Shown here one piece after another: positions 60,815-64,000 of a DNA stretch of 64,000 nucleotides. The stretch is from the NCBI RefSeq assembly GCF_013106755.1, contig NZ_WHPF01000011.1, positions 124,001 to 188,000 of the forward strand, written 5' to 3'. The notes under the pieces were generated by a model. That model ran no database searches. It had not been told where the DNA came from and worked only from the letters and a program-made list of their open reading frames with translations. Both the position numbers and the translations under genes were made by a program. Each line of letters begins with the position of its first letter. Position 1 is the first letter of the stretch. Origin of the DNA: Limnovirga soli (GTDB lineage: Bacteria; Bacteroidota; Bacteroidia; Chitinophagales; Chitinophagaceae).

Positions 60815-62536
60815 TTATCTGTTAAACGTATAATTTTTTTGGGTGCTGTTACCGGCAATATCGGTTACCTGAATGGTTAGTGTATGGCTGCCGCTGGTAC
60901 AATACTCATCAAACATATAGGTATATATATTTTCGTGTGCAGTAAATAATAACCACTTACCATCCAGCCAGGCATTAAATGTTTCAATTTCGTCTATATC
61001 ATCGGTACAACTGAATGCAATTTTTTTGGGATTGGTTAATACCATACCGCTCTTCCATCCTATTGGTGTAACAGAAGGGGGGATGGTATCAATAAGCAAT
61101 TGAGCTGTTCCAAGATTTCTAAAACGTGCATGCATCCAATCTCCATTCCAATCGCCCTTATAGGTGTGCACATTGCTGCCACTTACCAACTGCATAATAA
61201 CATTGTTTTTTAGATAATTGTTGGCGGGCAGTGTTGTCTTTATATAAATATCAAAAGAATCGTGTACCGGCACAGCGAGGTTGTGGAGTATTATGGCTGG
61301 CGATACCGCATTTTTTTTATTGCTGGTAATTTCCTGAAGGTTAAAAGGGACAAAATCGTAAAAACTGTTTTTAGTAAACACCAGTTTAGCGTTTTTTCCT
61401 GTAACCTTATTTTCCTTGTTTGGCAGCAGCATATTGGTACTATTCCCGGTATTTTGCACCAATGTTATGTTGCCAAGCTGAATAGTAAAATTAAGCCTGG
61501 TGGTATTTCCCGCAACATCTGCTATAGCAATTTTTACGCTGTGGGGAGCCGTATCGGCCAAAATTATGGTGCCATTGCCGGCAGAGGTATCAAAAATATC
61601 CAGGTGGTTACCGGGTAATTGGGCCAGGTATTGTACAAATTTCTTTTCCCTGCTGTACTTACTATAATCAATGCAAGCATTAAGATAACGGGTTTGCAGG
61701 TAGGAGAAATCATTTAGGGTAAAGCCATTTATTAAAGAATCATCCAGCCATATTTGCGCTGTATAAATACCCACTTTAAAAGGGTTGCCTGGTATAATAT
61801 CTTCTACATCAAAACCAAGACTAAGAATAGGGCTGTTTACAATTACCGGTGTAGCGCTATTGCTATACGTATTGCCTTTTTGCATCAGAGGTATTTGTTT
61901 GCCTGTACCCGGGTTACTATATGTGGTTACACGCCTGTCGTACCAAAACAATTTGTACAGCACAGGTGGGGTATTGTCACGCAGGCCAAAACCGAATAGT
62001 AAGGGGTTTAGATTTTTTTCTGTTTTGGTGTCTCTTATTTCAAAATGCAGGTGTGGTCCGGCCGAGCCACCGGTATTACCACTGTACGCAATAAACTGCC
62101 CCTTATTTACAGGAAAAAGATTGGCGGGTAATATAAAATCCTGCTCCCAGCTTTGCTCCTGATATTGTTTTTGTTTAAGATAGGCAGCTAATGCCGGATA
62201 AAAACTGTTTAAATGGGCATATACAGTAGTATATCCATTTGGGTGATTAATATAAATGGCATTTCCATAGCCATATTTTTCTATTTTAATTCGGGCAATA
62301 TAACCGTGGGCCGGAGCATAAACGGGTAAGTTTTCTCTGCCCTGTGTGCGGATATCCAACCCCATATGAAAATGGTTGGCCCTCAATTCTCCAAAGTTGG
62401 CTACCAGTTGCAGGGGAATAGTAAGCGGGTTGCTAAAATAGTTTTGAGGATATTTATTATTTTGCTGTGCCTGTGCATTTGAGTGGAAGATGGAAAAAAG
62501 CAAAAAAAACATACTGCCTAAAGAAAGGTGCTTCAT
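60815..62536 (-). CDS. M23-family (LytM) metallopeptidase
   Basis: A 573-residue exported protein (signal to about residue 24, NAQAQ). The M23 domain lies N-terminally (about 45-180): NHFHMGLDIRT and HLHFEIRD supply the zinc and catalytic residues, and YVAPAHG-like VYAPAHGYI is conserved. The long C-terminal part is beta-rich with Ig-like segments. It cuts peptidoglycan cross-links or activates amidases. The start is taken at the ATG near 62536; the frame runs back seven codons to a TTG. Confidence 0.9.
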   Translation of the reverse strand: MKHLSLGSMFFLLFSIFHSNAQAQQNNKYPQNYFSNPLTIPLQLVANFGELRANHFHMGLDIRTQGRENLPVYAPAHGYIARIKIEKYGYGNAIYINHPNGYTTVYAHLNSFYPALAAYLKQKQYQEQSWEQDFILPANLFPVNKGQFIAYSGNTGGSAGPHLHFEIRDTKTEKNLNPLLFGFGLRDNTPPVLYKLFWYDRRVTTYSNPGTGKQIPLMQKGNTYSNSATPVIVNSPILSLGFDVEDIIPGNPFKVGIYTAQIWLDDSLINGFTLNDFSYLQTRYLNACIDYSKYSREKKFVQYLAQLPGNHLDIFDTSAGNGTIILADTAPHSVKIAIADVAGNTTRLNFTIQLGNITLVQNTGNSTNMLLPNKENKVTGKNAKLVFTKNSFYDFVPFNLQEITSNKKNAVSPAIILHNLAVPVHDSFDIYIKTTLPANNYLKNNVIMQLVSGSNVHTYKGDWNGDWMHARFRNLGTAQLLIDTIPPSVTPIGWKSGMVLTNPKKIAFSCTDDIDEIETFNAWLDGKWLLFTAHENIYTYMFDEYCTSGSHTLTIQVTDIAGNSTQKNYTFNR

Positions 62537-62638
62537 GGCAACGAAGGTAAACAGCAAAGTATATATAAAAAAATAGGCCCGCCCTGGAAAGAGCTGGCCG
62601 TTGCTAACCTATGAAAAACACCTATTTTAAAATAAGAT

Positions 62639-63094
62639 TTATCTATTTCTTTGTTTACCCGCGTTGAACTGTTTGGCTTTTCCTCCACCCTGTAACCGCT
62701 TATTCTTTTGCCTGTTCTGCAGTTCTTTTCTAAACATCTCTTTCAGGTTCTTTTCTGAGGTAAATACTTTATTTACCCTGTTATTCCCATTTAAAATGTT
62801 CCTGAAATCGCTCTGGTATTTTTTTCTAATCTGAACCTGCCTTTCTTCAAACCCTACTTCATCGTTGAGGTATTGTTTGCGGGCAGCTTTCATTTCTGCG
62901 AAGTAATTATTGTAAACTGGCCAGAATTTATCAGACTCCTCGGGAGTAAGATTTAATTCTTTTGTCATATAGGCTTTCTTTACATCCTCAGCTTTCGTAG
63001 AACTAGGCACAGATTGTGTCTGTGCGACACAAATGTAACTATGTAAAAATAATAAATTAATAATAATTAGGAAAATTTTCATCTTTAATGACAT
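62639..63094 (-). CDS. Exported Spy/CpxP-like small protein
   Basis: A 151-residue protein with a signal peptide (to about residue 24, CVAQ) and a helical, strongly basic mature part. LNLTPEESDKFWPVYNNY and the following Arg/Lys/Gln helices resemble the LTxxQ-type Spy/CpxP periplasmic helpers often encoded behind Bacteroidota sigma/anti-sigma pairs. The C-terminal 35 residues are Lys/Gln/Arg/Gly-rich. It directly abuts the anti-sigma-like gene (63094/63095). Confidence 0.7.
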   Translation of the reverse strand: MSLKMKIFLIIINLLFLHSYICVAQTQSVPSSTKAEDVKKAYMTKELNLTPEESDKFWPVYNNYFAEMKAARKQYLNDEVGFEERQVQIRKKYQSDFRNILNGNNRVNKVFTSEKNLKEMFRKELQNRQKNKRLQGGGKAKQFNAGKQRNR

Positions 63095-63829
63095 TTAAAT
63101 CGCTTTAATTCTTTTTTCACTCCCATCAACTGGTTCATCCAGATAATTAATCAGCTCTTCATCGCTGGTATTTTGCAGCATCTTTTGTAATTCAGGCGAT
63201 TGATCTTCAGGGTTTGAAACATTTTCACCGGTTGATTCTGCTGCTTCTATCAGGTAATTGGCAATGTCATTATCATTTAAGCTGGCAATTCGTTGTTGAA
63301 TACTGGGGCTTTTATCAAGCCTGCCAATTTGCTTACCGGCATATAACCAGGAAGTAGTTGCTATAATAAACAATACAGACGCTGCAGCCGCATAATTTGC
63401 CCATTTACGAACTACCTGATTTAAACCAATTACTTTAGCCGGTGTGTTTTGCATCTTTGCAGCCTGCCCCGAAATAAGCGTTGGTATGGTTTCAAAATAA
63501 GCATCTGGCACTTTATAAGGCATTTGCCTGCTGATGGAATTTAACAGTGGCGCAACTATTTCAAGTTCGGCCTGTATTTCATCAGGGGCAACTGAAACTG
63601 GCTGTGCTTTAATTTTTTCCATTATGGCGCCGGCCAATGTATTAAAATATCCAGCCGGTACAGTAAATGGAGTATGTTGGTTTTCCTTTTGTTGTATTTT
63701 TTGGATAATACTAATGGCCAGCATATCAAAATACCCTGCAGGCACTTTATAGACCTGCTGTTTTGTTAAATGGGCAATGGTGGGTGCCATCTCCATTAAT
63801 TCGGCTGATATGTGGCTAATTTCTTGCAT
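63095..63829 (-). CDS. Single-pass membrane protein, anti-sigma-factor-like
   Basis: A 244-residue protein with one central membrane helix (about residues 147-163, AAASVLFIIATTSWLYAG). The cytoplasmic half contains three repeats of the type YKVPAGYFDMLA / FTVPAGYFNTLA / YKVPDAYFETIP, and the outer part is acidic and helical. Repeats of VPxGYFxxL next to an ECF sigma gene are a common design of Bacteroidota anti-sigma-like proteins. The start is 37 bases after the stop of the sigma-factor gene. Confidence 0.7.
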   Translation of the reverse strand: MQEISHISAELMEMAPTIAHLTKQQVYKVPAGYFDMLAISIIQKIQQKENQHTPFTVPAGYFNTLAGAIMEKIKAQPVSVAPDEIQAELEIVAPLLNSISRQMPYKVPDAYFETIPTLISGQAAKMQNTPAKVIGLNQVVRKWANYAAAASVLFIIATTSWLYAGKQIGRLDKSPSIQQRIASLNDNDIANYLIEAAESTGENVSNPEDQSPELQKMLQNTSDEELINYLDEPVDGSEKRIKAI

Positions 63830-63866
63830 TTTAACTCTTTTTTTGACTATAACTGCGGTATAAAGT

Positions 63867-64000
63867 TTAATTATTCCTTATATAGTCTTCAATTTTTTTT
63901 GCGGCATGGTGGTAACTGGCTTTTAGTGCCCCTTCACTTGTTTCCAATACACGGCTCATTTCTTCATAAGGCATTTCATCATAATACCTCAGGTTAAAAA
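63867..64000 (-). CDS. C-terminal part of an ECF-type RNA polymerase sigma factor, cut by window edge
   Basis: Forty-three codons are visible before a TAA at 63867-63869. They read as sigma region 4: LRYYDEMPYEEMSRVLET, then SEGALKASYHHAAKKIEDYI, a helix-turn-helix that recognises the -35 element. The N-terminal part lies outside the window. It heads the operon with the anti-sigma-like and Spy-like genes, suggesting an envelope-stress response. Confidence 0.88.
   Translation of the reverse strand, partial: FNLRYYDEMPYEEMSRVLETSEGALKASYHHAAKKIEDYIRNN

Overview
The window looks like a piece of a Bacteroidota chromosome, most likely from the Chitinophagaceae. Grounds are the AT-rich DNA, weak ribosome-binding sites, lipoproteins ending their signal in FSC/VSC-type lipoboxes, ~800-residue MacB/FtsX permeases ending in NPVKSLRTE, and an NtrC-type regulator with GAFTDA. 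No rRNA, tRNA or CRISPR array was seen. The genus is inference.

1-10.4 kb (all on the minus strand) is a nitrite-to-nitrous-oxide denitrification cluster, markedly more AT-rich than the DNA to its right. It reads from an NsrR-like Rrf2 regulator through an outer-membrane porin, a lipoprotein copper nitrite reductase fused to cytochrome c (NirK), a NirV-like protein, SCO, a cytochrome c lipoprotein, NorC, NorB, an RIC iron-sulfur repair protein, NorQ and NorD to the start of a NorE-like gene cut by the window edge. An IS21-family element (10.5-13.2 kb) sits exactly between this cluster and the rest.

13.3-41.7 kb is an export locus. An NtrY/NtrC-like two-component pair faces a MacA-like adaptor, one MacB-type ATPase and eight full-length FtsX/MacB permeases, with a beta-helix DUF4097-type exported protein between permeases 1 and 2. 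The intergenic DNA carries a perfect 12-bp-arm GTGTAC palindrome plus a good sigma-54 promoter before permease 4, a similar but weaker arrangement before the adaptor, composite repeats between most permeases, and period-8 repeats just after stop codons.

41.9-48.0 kb is ordinary backbone: small hypotheticals, a DOPA-dioxygenase-like enzyme, a VOC protein, NagA, an omega-amidase, a PH-like protein and a rhomboid protease. 48.3-49.6 kb holds two small genes separated by attC-like repeats, one of them apparently frameshifted at an A7 run.

50.0-59.7 kb (minus strand) is a eukaryote-like phospho-signalling island: Ser/Thr kinase, PP2C phosphatase, two FHA proteins with zinc ribbons, two WG-repeat proteins, a protein with a duplicated GxFxWxGKxY domain, an exported CHAP hydrolase and a LytTR regulator. 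It is flanked in direct orientation by related sequences containing stem-loops whose two helices covary. This is the best candidate for an undescribed system. 60.3-64.0 kb returns to backbone: a BCP peroxiredoxin, an M23 peptidase, and a Spy-like / anti-sigma-like / ECF sigma operon cut by the window edge.

A 20-bp dispersed repeat (TTGCGTCGCACNCTTGTACG) occurs about 13 times between genes from 16 to 60.3 kb, but not in the denitrification cluster or the signalling island, which independently marks those two blocks as probable arrivals.
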